Numbered from the stretch's first letter, positions 18,144-26,084 are shown. The stretch: DNA of 44,998 nucleotides from Nocardia sp. BSTN01 (GCF_015354405.1 NZ_JADKYP010000052.1:1-44998), one strand, 5' to 3'. Translations and numbers: made by a program. Notes: a model not told the origin generated them from the sequence alone.

Positions 18144-18176
18144 AATCGTACGTCAGTGCTTGTGTTTCGTACGAAA
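18144..18176. promoter_or_regulatory. Phd/Doc promoter with two CGTACG palindromes
   Basis: AATCGTACGT (18144-18153) and the 12-base perfect palindrome TTTCGTACGAAA (18165-18176) share the core TCGTACG. Their centres are 21 bp apart, two helical turns. On the minus strand the -10 box TACGAT (18150 to 18145) is inside the nearer palindrome, and the farther one covers the -35 region. This fits repression by Phd dimers. Confidence 0.75.
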
Positions 18177-18182
18177 GAAATA

Positions 18183-18227
18183 CTCGCCCGGGCCGAACCG
18201 GTGGAGCGGCGGTCCGGCCCGGGCGAG
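18183..18227. terminator. Long hairpin downstream of fadE27
   Basis: CTCGCCCGGGCCG and CGGCCCGGGCGAG form a perfect 13-bp stem with a 19-base loop. It begins eight bases beyond the fadE27 stop and insulates the fadE operon from the toxin-antitoxin promoter. Confidence 0.65.
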
Positions 18228-18235
18228 CGCCTGCG

Positions 18236-19333
18236 TCAGTGGGCCTCGGCCAGGAGGGTGCCCAGAGCGCGCAGGTGATCGGTGGCGCCGCCGAGCGCGA
18301 ACTCGTTGTGTTTGGCGGCGGTGAAGTAGCACTGGACGATGTGGTCGCGGTCGATGCCTACGCCGCCGTGCACGTGCACGGCGGTGTGGGCGATGCGGTG
18401 ACCGGCCTCGGCGGCCCAGAATTTGGCGGTGTGGATCTCCGCCTCCGCCGCCAGCGCCTCGTCGACCCGCCACGCGGCCTGGGTGACCGCCAGCCGCAGC
18501 CCCTGCAGGTCGATGTAGCCGTCGGCCAGCCGCTGCGCGACCGCCTGGAAGCTGCCGATCTTGCGATTGAACTGCTCACGCTCGCGGCCGTATTCGGCGA
18601 CGAGTTCGACCGCGCGCTCCAGGGTCCCGAGTTGCTGTGCGGCCAGGCCGAGCCAGCCGTGGTTCAGCAGCCACGCGAGAATTTCGGCGCCGTCGTCGAC
18701 GGTGCCGACCAATTCGGCGGGGGTGGAATCGAATTCGACCTCGGCCTGCGGGCTGCGGTCGACCACCTGCTGCGGCGTGACGCGCGCGTCCGCCGGATCG
18801 ACCAGGAATACCGCGGCCTTGCCGGACACCGTGGCGGGCACCAGGATGCGCGCCGCCTGCGCCGCGAAGGGGACGACCGTCTTGGCGCCGACCAGCTTCC
18901 AGCCGCCGTCCTCGGTCGCGGTCGTGGTCGGCTTCGCCGGCTCCCAGTTGCGTTCCTCCGACAGTGCCGCGGTCAGAATCGTCTCGCCCGCACCGGCTTT
19001 CGCCGCCAGCTCGCGCTGCGCCTCGTCACCCCAGCGGGCCAGCGCGCCGGCGCCGAGGACGACCGACCACAGATAGGGCACGGGGGCGGCGGATTTGCCG
19101 ATCTCCCGCAGAATCGCGGTCTGTTCCAGCGCGCCGAGTCCGCTGCCGCCCACCGATTCCGGCAGCGCGGCCGCGAGCACGCCGGTCTCGGCCAGCGACC
19201 GCCAGAGTTGGTCGTCGAAGCGGACCTCGGCCTTGTCCAGTTCCCGCAGCCGGTCGGCGGTGACGAGTTTGGCGCAGACCTCGCCGGTCAGCCGCGCGAG
19301 ATCCTGCTGGCCCTCGGTAAGTGTGAAATCCAT
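18236..19333 (-). CDS. fadE27: Acyl-CoA dehydrogenase subunit FadE27 (ChsE5-like)
   Basis: The 365-residue protein pairs with the upstream FadE26. In M. tuberculosis the two form an alpha2-beta2 dehydrogenase (ChsE4-ChsE5) acting on CoA thioesters with the long sterol side chain. The segment equivalent to the catalytic-glutamate motif NHERVAL of FadE26 reads NHGWLGL here (Gly226), so this subunit has no catalytic base. It retains C-terminal features such as VHVHGGVGIDRDH for FAD binding across the interface. ATG 19333 is preceded by GGAA and lies 33 bases after fadE26. The order fadE26-fadE27 is that of Rv3504-Rv3505. Confidence 0.9.
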   Translation of the reverse strand: MDFTLTEGQQDLARLTGEVCAKLVTADRLRELDKAEVRFDDQLWRSLAETGVLAAALPESVGGSGLGALEQTAILREIGKSAAPVPYLWSVVLGAGALARWGDEAQRELAAKAGAGETILTAALSEERNWEPAKPTTTATEDGGWKLVGAKTVVPFAAQAARILVPATVSGKAAVFLVDPADARVTPQQVVDRSPQAEVEFDSTPAELVGTVDDGAEILAWLLNHGWLGLAAQQLGTLERAVELVAEYGREREQFNRKIGSFQAVAQRLADGYIDLQGLRLAVTQAAWRVDEALAAEAEIHTAKFWAAEAGHRIAHTAVHVHGGVGIDRDHIVQCYFTAAKHNEFALGGATDHLRALGTLLAEAH

Positions 19334-19366
19334 TGTTGTTCCTAGTTTTCGACGTTTCCGACCGGC

Positions 19367-20560
19367 TCAGCGGGCGGCAGCGGGCTGTTTGAGGGCGGTC
19401 ATCGCGATGATGTCGCGCTGCACCTCGTTGGTGCCGCCGCCGAAGGTCAGGATCAAGCAGGCGCGATGCATCCGCTCGAGCCGTCCGCGCAGCTGCGCGC
19501 CGGGGGAGTCCTGCCGCAGATACGCCTGTGGTCCGAGGACCTCCATCAGCAGTCGGTAGGCCTCGGTGGCCAATTCGGTGCCGAGCACCTTGCAGGTGGA
19601 GGCATCCCACGGCCGGGGCGCGGCGTCACCGCCCGCATCGGCGCCCGAGGCGATCTCCCAGTTCAGCAGTTTGAGGAACTCCACCTGGGCGTGGACCCGT
19701 GCCAGATTCAGCCGCACCCACTCGCTGTCGATCACGCGCGCGCCGCTGGAGTCCTTGGTGTCGCGCGCCCATTCGGTGGTCTGCGCGACCGCCAGCGCCA
19801 GCGGCGCCGCCGAGGTCAGCGCCACCCGCTCGTGGTTGAGCTGATTGGTGACCAGCGCCCACCCGCCGTTCTCGGGGCCGACCATCGCGGAGTGTGGCAC
19901 TCGCACGTCCTGGTAGTAGGTGGCGCTGGTGTCGGGCCCGGCCATCGTGTGCACGGGCGTCCAGGAGAAGCCCTCGGCCGAGGTCGGCACGATGAACATG
20001 CTGATGCCCTTGTGCTTCTTGGCGGTCGGGTCGGTGCGGGCGGCCAGCCAGATGTAGTCGGCGTACTGGATGAGGCTGGTCCACATCTTCTGGCCGTTGA
20101 TCACCCAGTCGTCACCGTCGCGGACCGCGGTGGTGCGCAGCGACGCCAGGTCGGTGCCCGCGCCGGGCTCGGAATAACCGATGGAGAAGTGCAATTCGCC
20201 CGCCGAGATCTTGGGCAGGAAGAACTTCTTCTGTTCCTCGGTGCCGTAGTGCATGATCGTCGGCGCCACCGAGTTGATGGTCAGGAAGGGCACCGGCGCA
20301 CCCGCGACGGCCGCCTCGTCGGTGAAGATCAGCTGATCCATCGTCGAGCGATCCTGACCGCCGTACTCCTTGGGCCAGCCGAGGGTGAGCCAGCCGTCGT
20401 GGCCCATCTGCTGCACGACCTCGCGGTAGACGTTGCCGTGCCCGTACTCACCGGTCTGCGACGACAAGGCCTCGCGGCGCTCCGGCGTGATCAGCTTGGC
20501 GAAATATTCGCGGAGCTCGGCGCGCAGCTGCTCCTGTTGCTCGGTATAAGCAATCCGCAT
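19367..20560 (-). CDS. fadE26: Acyl-CoA dehydrogenase subunit FadE26 (ChsE4-like)
   Basis: The 397-residue protein is a close match to M. tuberculosis FadE26 through most of its length. Landmarks are FSIGYSEPGAGTDLASLRTT (FAD and substrate loop), GQKMWTSLIQYADY, the catalytic base Glu244 in NHERVAL and the C-terminal ILTFGGGTNEVQRDIIA. It oxidises the steroid-CoA side chain at the alpha-beta position in the first beta-oxidation cycle, with FadE27 as partner. The ATG at 20560 is preceded by GAGG. A perfect KstR site lies 121 bases upstream, shared with divergent fdxD. Confidence 0.93.
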   Translation of the reverse strand: MRIAYTEQQEQLRAELREYFAKLITPERREALSSQTGEYGHGNVYREVVQQMGHDGWLTLGWPKEYGGQDRSTMDQLIFTDEAAVAGAPVPFLTINSVAPTIMHYGTEEQKKFFLPKISAGELHFSIGYSEPGAGTDLASLRTTAVRDGDDWVINGQKMWTSLIQYADYIWLAARTDPTAKKHKGISMFIVPTSAEGFSWTPVHTMAGPDTSATYYQDVRVPHSAMVGPENGGWALVTNQLNHERVALTSAAPLALAVAQTTEWARDTKDSSGARVIDSEWVRLNLARVHAQVEFLKLLNWEIASGADAGGDAAPRPWDASTCKVLGTELATEAYRLLMEVLGPQAYLRQDSPGAQLRGRLERMHRACLILTFGGGTNEVQRDIIAMTALKQPAAAR

Positions 20561-20681
20561 GGCGGTTACCTCGTACTCGGTGATGTGATGGCGGATGTGA
20601 CGACATCGCCCCTGTGACGGTCGGCCCGGCGGCGGTCCGCGCCGGGCCGATCTGCCCTGACGTCGATCATTGCATATCTAC

Positions 20682-20695
20682 TGAAACATGTTCCA
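20682..20695. promoter_or_regulatory. KstR operator between fadE26 and fdxD
   Basis: TGAAACATGTTCCA is a full match to TNNAACNNGTTNNA in the divergent promoter region. It is 87 bases from the fdxD start and 121 from the fadE26 start. Confidence 0.85.
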
Positions 20696-20782
20696 GTATG
20701 GAAACCGAATCCGGCCGCTTCGGCCGCAGCGGCCCGGCCGGGCTTGTAGGCTCGGCACTACCTGGTGGTGAAGGAGTTATCA

Positions 20783-20971
20783 ATGAAGGTCAGTGTGGAT
20801 TTCGACCAGTGCGAGGCCAACGGTATTTGCGTCGGAATCGCCCCCGACGTCTTCGAACTCGACGATGAGGACCAGCTGCACATCCTCACCGCCGACGTGC
20901 CTGAGGACCGGCTCTCCGATGTCGAGACCGCCGTCGCGCAATGCCCGAAGGCTGCCCTGCGGTTGCAGTGA
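20783..20971 (+). CDS. fdxD: Single-cluster ferredoxin FdxD
   Basis: This 62-residue acidic ferredoxin has three cluster cysteines: Cys10 and Cys16 in QCEANGIC, and Cys54 in QCPKAAL. That is the pattern of [3Fe-4S] ferredoxins serving actinobacterial P450s and dehydrogenases. It corresponds to Rv3503c, which also lies beside fadE26. CYP125 or a similar sterol oxygenase is a plausible partner. ATG 20783 has AAGGAG six bases upstream, which rules out the longer GTG start at 20765. Confidence 0.9.
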   Translation: MKVSVDFDQCEANGICVGIAPDVFELDDEDQLHILTADVPEDRLSDVETAVAQCPKAALRLQ

Positions 20972-20980
20972 AATGGATGC

Positions 20981-21009
20981 TTGCCGATAACTGGAACACG
21001 TTCTAGAGT
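20981..21009 (+). promoter_or_regulatory. KstR-controlled leaderless promoter of the SDR gene
   Basis: TTGCCG (20981-20986) and TAGAGT (21004-21009) have a 17-base spacer. The operator TGGAACACGTTCTA (20992-21005) is a full motif match and shares its final TA with the -10 box. The GTG at 21016 is six bases further on, without a Shine-Dalgarno sequence. Confidence 0.85.
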
Positions 21010-21015
21010 CACGGC

Positions 21016-21933
21016 GTGAGTGAATCGTCGAATCAGTCGGGGACGGATCTGTCCGGCAAGGTAGCGATCGTGACCGGAGCCGGCGCGGGCCTCGGACGGG
21101 CCGAAGCGCTGGCGCTGGCCGGGGCCGGCGCCTCGGTGGTGGTCAACGACCTGGCCGAAAGCGAGGCGGTGGCCGCCACCCTCGCCGATATTCGCGCGCT
21201 GGGCGCGAAAGCGGAATTCGTGGGTGGCAGTGTGGCCGAGCGCGCCACCGCCGACGCCCTGATTCGTACGGCGGACGAGACCTTCGGCGGTGTGGACATC
21301 GTCGTCAACAATGCGGGAATCGTCCGCGACCGCATGCTTTTCAATCTGTCCGACGAGGACTGGGACGCGGTCCTCGCGGTCCATCTGCGCGGCCATTTCC
21401 TGTTGTCGCGTAATGCCGCCGCCTACTGGCGCGGTAAATCGAAGGAATCCGGTGCTCCAATTTACGGGCGCCTGATCAACACATCATCGGAAGCCGGTTT
21501 GCTGGGTCCGGAAGGGCAGCCGAATTACGCGGCCGCGAAAGCCGGAATCACCGCGCTGACGCTGTCCGCCTCGCGCGGATTGTCGCGATACGGCGTGCGC
21601 GCCAACGCCATCTGCCCGCGGGCCCGGACCGCCATGACGGAATCGGTCTTCTCCGCCGCTCCCGAAGGGGATGTGGACCCGCTGGCGCCGGAACATGTCG
21701 CCCGGCTCGTCGCCTACCTGGCCTCCCCGGGCGCCGAGGCGATCAACGGTCAGGTGTTCGTCGTGTACGGCCCGATGGTCGCGCTGATGGCCGCACCCGA
21801 AGTCGAGGCTCGCTTCGACGCCGCCGGCGCGGAATGGAGTGCCGACGCGCTGGCCGACACACTCGGCACCTACTTCGCCGAGCGCCCCGCCGGGCGTACG
21901 TTTTCTGCGAGTTCGCTGCACGATCTCGGCTGA
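21016..21933 (+). CDS. hsd4A: SDR-family steroid/3-hydroxyacyl-CoA dehydrogenase (Hsd4A-like)
   Basis: The 305-residue short-chain dehydrogenase has the Rossmann motif VTGAGAGLGRA, NNAG, the active-site serine in INTSSEAG and the YAAAK tyrosine-lysine pair. The layout and length resemble the 17beta-HSD4-type (hydroxyacyl-CoA) dehydrogenases, and the position next to fdxD and mce4 equals Rv3502c. It is expected to oxidise 3-hydroxyacyl-CoA intermediates of the sterol side chain, with possible 17-hydroxysteroid activity. The symbol rests on synteny and family, so another SDR name is possible. The start is GTG 21016, set by the promoter geometry. Confidence 0.82.
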   Translation: MSESSNQSGTDLSGKVAIVTGAGAGLGRAEALALAGAGASVVVNDLAESEAVAATLADIRALGAKAEFVGGSVAERATADALIRTADETFGGVDIVVNNAGIVRDRMLFNLSDEDWDAVLAVHLRGHFLLSRNAAAYWRGKSKESGAPIYGRLINTSSEAGLLGPEGQPNYAAAKAGITALTLSASRGLSRYGVRANAICPRARTAMTESVFSAAPEGDVDPLAPEHVARLVAYLASPGAEAINGQVFVVYGPMVALMAAPEVEARFDAAGAEWSADALADTLGTYFAERPAGRTFSASSLHDLG

Positions 21934-22043
21934 TTATCAGGCGCAGGTCGTCCGACCAACTCCGGTTGATCGGCGGTCTCGCACTTGGTAGACATGGGGG
22001 TCGATGGTTGTGGGGTGCCTCACAAAGGCGTTCTGTACAGCGT

Positions 22044-22061
22044 ATGAACCTGTTCTAGCTT
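22044..22061 (+). promoter_or_regulatory. First KstR-like operator and -10 box of the mce4 operon
   Basis: ATGAACCTGTTCTA (22044-22057) misses the motif only at the first base. TAGCTT (22056-22061) fits TANNNT and overlaps the end of the operator, as in the leaderless promoters, but here transcription would start far from the yrbE4A ATG. Confidence 0.7.
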
Positions 22062-22152
22062 CGGAGCTGAAGCTCGGATGAAAAGAGCAGGTCAAAAATG
22101 TCAAATTCTCTTCCGATTCGATGTGAACGTGTTCTAATCTTCGGAGCGGAAG
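22045..22152 (+). repeat. Duplicated operator-promoter module upstream of mce4
   Basis: A unit of 28-29 bases occurs at 22045-22072 and again at 22124-22152. Both begin TGAAC, continue with a GTTCTA operator half and end TTCGGAGC followed by GAAG with one variable base. The copies differ by a few substitutions and one inserted base, and are 79 bases apart. Confidence 0.75.
22123..22140 (+). promoter_or_regulatory. Second KstR-like operator and -10 box of the mce4 operon
   Basis: GTGAACGTGTTCTA (22123-22136) again misses only the first motif base, and TAATCT (22135-22140) is a TANNNT -10 box. Transcription would begin near 22147, giving a leader of about 66 bases with AAGGAGG before yrbE4A. 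Confidence 0.75.
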
Positions 22153-22212
22153 AGGTGTGGAGGCTCGCTGGCGCAGCGTTGCGCGTACGGGTCGGCAAGG
22201 AGGAATCGCGGA

Positions 22213-22977
22213 ATGAACGAGGTTCTTGCCGTGCCGTTGCGTGCGGTCGGCGGGTTCTTCGAACTCGTGGCCGCTGTGGCGCGGGCCTTGATACGTCCGC
22301 CATTTCAGCGACGGGAATTCGTCGACCAGTCGTGGTTCGTCGCACGGGTGTCGATCATCCCGACCATCCTGGTCGCGATCCCGTTCACAGTTCTGGTGAG
22401 CTTCACTCTCAATATTCTGTTGCGCGAAATCGGCGCGGCCGATCTCTCCGGCGCGGGCGCCGCATTCGGAACGGTCACCCAGGTCGGTCCGATCGTGACG
22501 GTGCTGATCGTCGCCGGCGCCGGCGCCACCGCGATCTGCGCGGACCTGGGTGCGCGCACGATCCGGGAAGAAATCGACGCCATGAAGGTGCTCGGCATCG
22601 ACCCGATCCATCGCCTGGTGGTGCCTCGCGTACTCGCCTCGATGTTCGTCGCGGCGCTGCTCAACGGCCTGGTCTCGACGATCGGCATCGCCGGCGGCTT
22701 CCTGTTCTCGGTGCTCCTGCAGGGCGTCAACCCCGGCGCCTTCGTCAACGGGCTCACCCTGCTCACCCATACGCCGGAGCTGGTGATCTCCGAGGTCAAG
22801 GCCGCGCTGTTCGGTCTGATCGCCGGACTCATGGCCTGCTATCTCGGTCTCAACGTCAAGGGCGGTCCCAAGAGTGTGGGTGACGCGGTCAACCAGACGG
22901 TGGTTTTCTCCTTCATGGCTCTGTTCGTGGTGAACGTCGTGGTTACCGCCGTCGGCATCAAGTTCACGGTGCGGTGA
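22213..22977 (+). CDS. yrbE4A: Mce4 permease subunit YrbE4A
   Basis: The 254-residue membrane protein is of the MlaE/YrbE family. It is one of two permeases of the Mce4 transporter, which imports cholesterol and related sterols. Hydrophobic helices lie at about residues 45-72, 95-115, 150-180, 195-220 and 230-252, and the conserved loop REEIDAMKVLGIDPIHRLVVPR is the coupling region for the ATPase (MceG), which is not encoded in this window. ATG 22213 is preceded by AAGGAGG. It is the first gene of a ten-gene operon with very short gaps or overlaps, under duplicated KstR-like sites. Confidence 0.93.
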   Translation: MNEVLAVPLRAVGGFFELVAAVARALIRPPFQRREFVDQSWFVARVSIIPTILVAIPFTVLVSFTLNILLREIGAADLSGAGAAFGTVTQVGPIVTVLIVAGAGATAICADLGARTIREEIDAMKVLGIDPIHRLVVPRVLASMFVAALLNGLVSTIGIAGGFLFSVLLQGVNPGAFVNGLTLLTHTPELVISEVKAALFGLIAGLMACYLGLNVKGGPKSVGDAVNQTVVFSFMALFVVNVVVTAVGIKFTVR

Positions 22978-22981
22978 TCCG

Positions 22982-23833
22982 ATGGCGTTCGTAATCCAGT
23001 CCCGCTTCCCCCGTACTGTTCGCCGTGTGCGGCGGGTGTCGAGTTCGATGGACGGAATCGGGCATCACGCCCAGTTCTACGCGAAGTCGCTGGCCTCGGT
23101 GCCGAAGGCGTTCTCGCACTACCGCACCGAAACCATTCGCCTGATCGCCGAAATCAGCATGGGCACAGGCGCTTTGGCTGTGATCGGCGGCACGGTGGTG
23201 ATCGTCGGCTTCCTCACCCTGTTCACCGGCGGCACCATCGCGGTGCAGGGCTACAGCTCGCTGGGCAATATCGGTGTCGAGGCGCTGACCGGATTCTTCG
23301 CCGCATTCCTCAATGTGCGGATCGCGGCACCGGTGATCTCGGGCATCGGGTTGGCGGCGACCATCGGCGCCGGCGCGACGGCCCAGCTGGGCGCCATGCG
23401 GGTGGCCGAGGAGATCGACGCCCTGGAATCCATGGCGATCCGGCCGATGCCCTTCCTGGTCGGCACCCGCGTGCTGGCGGGCATGATCGCGATCGTTCCG
23501 CTGTACGCGCTGGCGGTCATCGCGTCGTTCGTCGCGAGCCGCTTCGCCACGGTCGTCATCTACGGCCAGTCGGCCGGTGTGTACGACCATTACTTCTCCA
23601 CATTCCTGATTCCCAGTGACATCCTGTGGTCGTTCGTGCAGGCGATCCTCATGGCCTTGGCGGTCATGATGATCCACACCTACTACGGCTACAACGCGAC
23701 CGGTGGACCGGTCGGTGTCGGAATCGCGGTCGGTAACGCGGTGCGCGCCTCGCTGGTGGCAGTGGTGTCGGTGACCCTGCTGATGTCGCTGGCGATCTAC
23801 GGCACCTCCGGCAACTTCCATCTCTCCGGGTAG
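22982..23833 (+). CDS. yrbE4B: Mce4 permease subunit YrbE4B
   Basis: This 283-residue partner permease of the MlaE/YrbE family starts four bases after yrbE4A. It has the family loop RVAEEIDALESMAIRPMPF (residues about 139-157) and five to six hydrophobic helices. A basic N-terminal tail of about 45 residues lies on the cytoplasmic side. YrbE4A and YrbE4B together form the inner-membrane channel to which the six Mce proteins deliver sterol. Confidence 0.93.
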   Translation: MAFVIQSRFPRTVRRVRRVSSSMDGIGHHAQFYAKSLASVPKAFSHYRTETIRLIAEISMGTGALAVIGGTVVIVGFLTLFTGGTIAVQGYSSLGNIGVEALTGFFAAFLNVRIAAPVISGIGLAATIGAGATAQLGAMRVAEEIDALESMAIRPMPFLVGTRVLAGMIAIVPLYALAVIASFVASRFATVVIYGQSAGVYDHYFSTFLIPSDILWSFVQAILMALAVMMIHTYYGYNATGGPVGVGIAVGNAVRASLVAVVSVTLLMSLAIYGTSGNFHLSG

Positions 23834-23838
23834 GCGGT

Positions 23839-25056
23839 ATGGCGGCAAATAAACTCGTCGAAAAGGAAGGCGCCGGCAAGTTTTTCGGCGCCGGATGGGG
23901 TGTCAAGCTTTCGGGGGTGGCGCTGATTCTGTTTCTGGCCGCGATCGTCGCCGTCGCTCTGACGATGTTCGTGGGCGGATTCACCACCTCGAAACCGGTC
24001 TACCTCGACGCCCCGCGCGCGGGTCTGGTGATGGACAAGGACGCGAAGGTCAAGATCCGCGGTGTGCAGATCGGCCACGTCTCCGATATCGCCTACACCG
24101 GCGACCACGCTCGGCTGACCCTGGCGATGGACCCCGACCAACTGAAGATGGTGCCGGCGAACTCGACCGTCGACATCCGATCGACCACGGTCTTCGGTGC
24201 CAAATACGTGAACTTCGTCGATCCGGAGGTTCCCTCCGCGCAGCATCTGCAGGCCGGCGCCACGTTGACCGCGCAGTCGGTGACCGTCGAATTCAACACG
24301 CTGTTCCAGCATTTGACCGAGGTACTCGGCAAGATCGCGCCGGAGAAACTGAACGCGACGCTGACCGCGCTCGGCACCGCATTGCAGGGCCGCGGCGACG
24401 AACTCGGCCAACTGCTGGTCGACAGTGACGAATATCTGCGCGATATCAATCCGAGCCTGCCGGATCTGCAACGTGATCTGCAGACGTCGGTGGGAGTCAC
24501 CAACCTGTACGCCGACACCGCGCCGAACCTGTTGCGCACGACCGACAACGCGGCCGTGACGAGTAAGACCCTCGTCGGCCACAAGGACAGCCTCGACGCG
24601 GTGCTGGTGAATCTGATCGGCCTGGCCGACACCACGGGCGCGGTGCTGAAGGAGAACGAGAACGGCCTGTCGACGGCACTGGATCTGCTGCGGCCGACGG
24701 CCGAACTGCTCAACGAATACAACCCGGCACTGTTCTGCCTGGTCGAAGGTGTCGCGGGTGCTATCCCGCGAGCCAACGAGATCTTCGGCGGAACCGGACC
24801 GTGGGTGACGTTGAACGCCAGCTTCATGCCGGGCGGCACGCCCTATTCCTATCCGAAGGATCTGCCGAAGGTGAATGCGACCGGTGGCCCGCACTGCGAG
24901 GGCATTCTCGACCGCAAACCCGGTAGCCACTCGAACTACCTGGTCACCGACACCAGTGAGGGACGGGTGTACACACCGGAACTGTCCACCCATCTGAACG
25001 GGCCCCGGGTCTTCCAGTTGCTGTTCGCGGGCCTGCCGGGGGTGGGTAATCCGTGA
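23839..25056 (+). CDS. mce4A: Mce4A substrate-binding subunit
   Basis: The 405-residue protein has one N-terminal transmembrane helix (about 24-47), an MCE domain (about 50-130, KIRGVQIGHVSDI) and a long helical part, followed by a C-terminal tail. This is the standard plan of Mce proteins, six of which assemble a tube through the actinobacterial cell envelope for lipid import. It is the first mce gene after yrbE4B, and its stop overlaps the GTG of mce4B. Confidence 0.92.
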   Translation: MAANKLVEKEGAGKFFGAGWGVKLSGVALILFLAAIVAVALTMFVGGFTTSKPVYLDAPRAGLVMDKDAKVKIRGVQIGHVSDIAYTGDHARLTLAMDPDQLKMVPANSTVDIRSTTVFGAKYVNFVDPEVPSAQHLQAGATLTAQSVTVEFNTLFQHLTEVLGKIAPEKLNATLTALGTALQGRGDELGQLLVDSDEYLRDINPSLPDLQRDLQTSVGVTNLYADTAPNLLRTTDNAAVTSKTLVGHKDSLDAVLVNLIGLADTTGAVLKENENGLSTALDLLRPTAELLNEYNPALFCLVEGVAGAIPRANEIFGGTGPWVTLNASFMPGGTPYSYPKDLPKVNATGGPHCEGILDRKPGSHSNYLVTDTSEGRVYTPELSTHLNGPRVFQLLFAGLPGVGNP

Positions 25057-26084
25057 GGCTCAAACCACATGCCACCAGCGTCAAACTCGGGATCTTCACG
25101 CTCGTGATGGTGCTGGTCCTGGCCCTGCTGGTCGTCATCTTCTCGCAGATGCGCTTCGCCCGGGAGAACGGCTACCACGCGGTGTTCACCAGTTCCTCGG
25201 GCATGCTGCCCGGGTCCAAGGTGCGCATCGCGGGTGTGCCGGTCGGCTCGGTGAAGAGCGTCGAGGTCGGCAAGGATCATCTGGCTCACGTCGATTTCGA
25301 CGTCGACCGGCAGTACAAGCTCTATGTGAGCACCCAAGCCGCCGTGCGCTACGAGAATCTGGTGGGTGACCGGTATCTGGAGCTGATGGACGCCCCGGGC
25401 ACCGCGCAGGTGCTGCACTCCGGCGGCACCATCGGCCTGGACAAGACCAAGCCGGCGCTGGATCTGGACATGCTGCTGGGTGGTTTCAAACCGCTGCTGC
25501 GCGGGCTGGACCCGCAGCAGGTCAACTCCCTGACCGAGGCGTTGCTGCAGGTCTTCCAGGGTCAGGGCGGCACCCTGGTCGCACTGCTGAACAGTTCCGG
25601 CTCGTTCGCCAAAACCCTGGCCGACCGCGATGCCCTCATCGGCAGCGTGATCGAGAACCTGAAGACAGTGCTGGCCACGATCGACGATCACAACAAGGAT
25701 TTCGACACCACGCTGACCGAATTGCAGCGTCTGGTGAGCGGCCTGGCCGCGGACCGGGACCCGATCGGTGCGGCGCTGCCGCGACTGGCCGGCGCCACCG
25801 GCGATCTCACCGATCTGCTGAAGCAGGCCCGCCCGGACCTCAAGGGGACCTTCGATCAGCTGGGCCGGGTCTCGGACAGTCTCGACCAGAAGTCCGACGA
25901 TGTCGAGTGGGTCCTACAGAACCTGCCCTCGACCTACAAGGAGCTGGTGCGCCTCGGTGCGTACGGCTCGTTCCTGAACATGTACGTGTGCGGGACGAAT
26001 TTCCTCGTGGACGGCCCGGACGGTAAGCCGATGCATGTGAATCTGCCCGGTCTGCAGACGACCGGAAGGTGTTCGACGAAGTGA
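25053..26084 (+). CDS. mce4B: Mce4B subunit
   Basis: This 343-residue Mce protein has a transmembrane helix at about residues 12-32 and an MCE domain with KVRIAGVPVGSVKSVEVG. A coiled/helical region follows to about 290, then a short C-terminus containing GSFLNMYVCGTNF, a segment typical of the MceB class. The start GTG 25053 overlaps the mce4A stop (GTGA), so the two are coupled. It contributes one wall of the six-subunit Mce4 tube. Confidence 0.92.
   Translation: MRLKPHATSVKLGIFTLVMVLVLALLVVIFSQMRFARENGYHAVFTSSSGMLPGSKVRIAGVPVGSVKSVEVGKDHLAHVDFDVDRQYKLYVSTQAAVRYENLVGDRYLELMDAPGTAQVLHSGGTIGLDKTKPALDLDMLLGGFKPLLRGLDPQQVNSLTEALLQVFQGQGGTLVALLNSSGSFAKTLADRDALIGSVIENLKTVLATIDDHNKDFDTTLTELQRLVSGLAADRDPIGAALPRLAGATGDLTDLLKQARPDLKGTFDQLGRVSDSLDQKSDDVEWVLQNLPSTYKELVRLGAYGSFLNMYVCGTNFLVDGPDGKPMHVNLPGLQTTGRCSTK

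Noticed and set aside
11365-18235. Genomic island delivered by an integrase
   Set aside because: There is no integrase, transposase, tRNA attachment site or flanking direct repeat in the block, so I only describe it as an accessory block.
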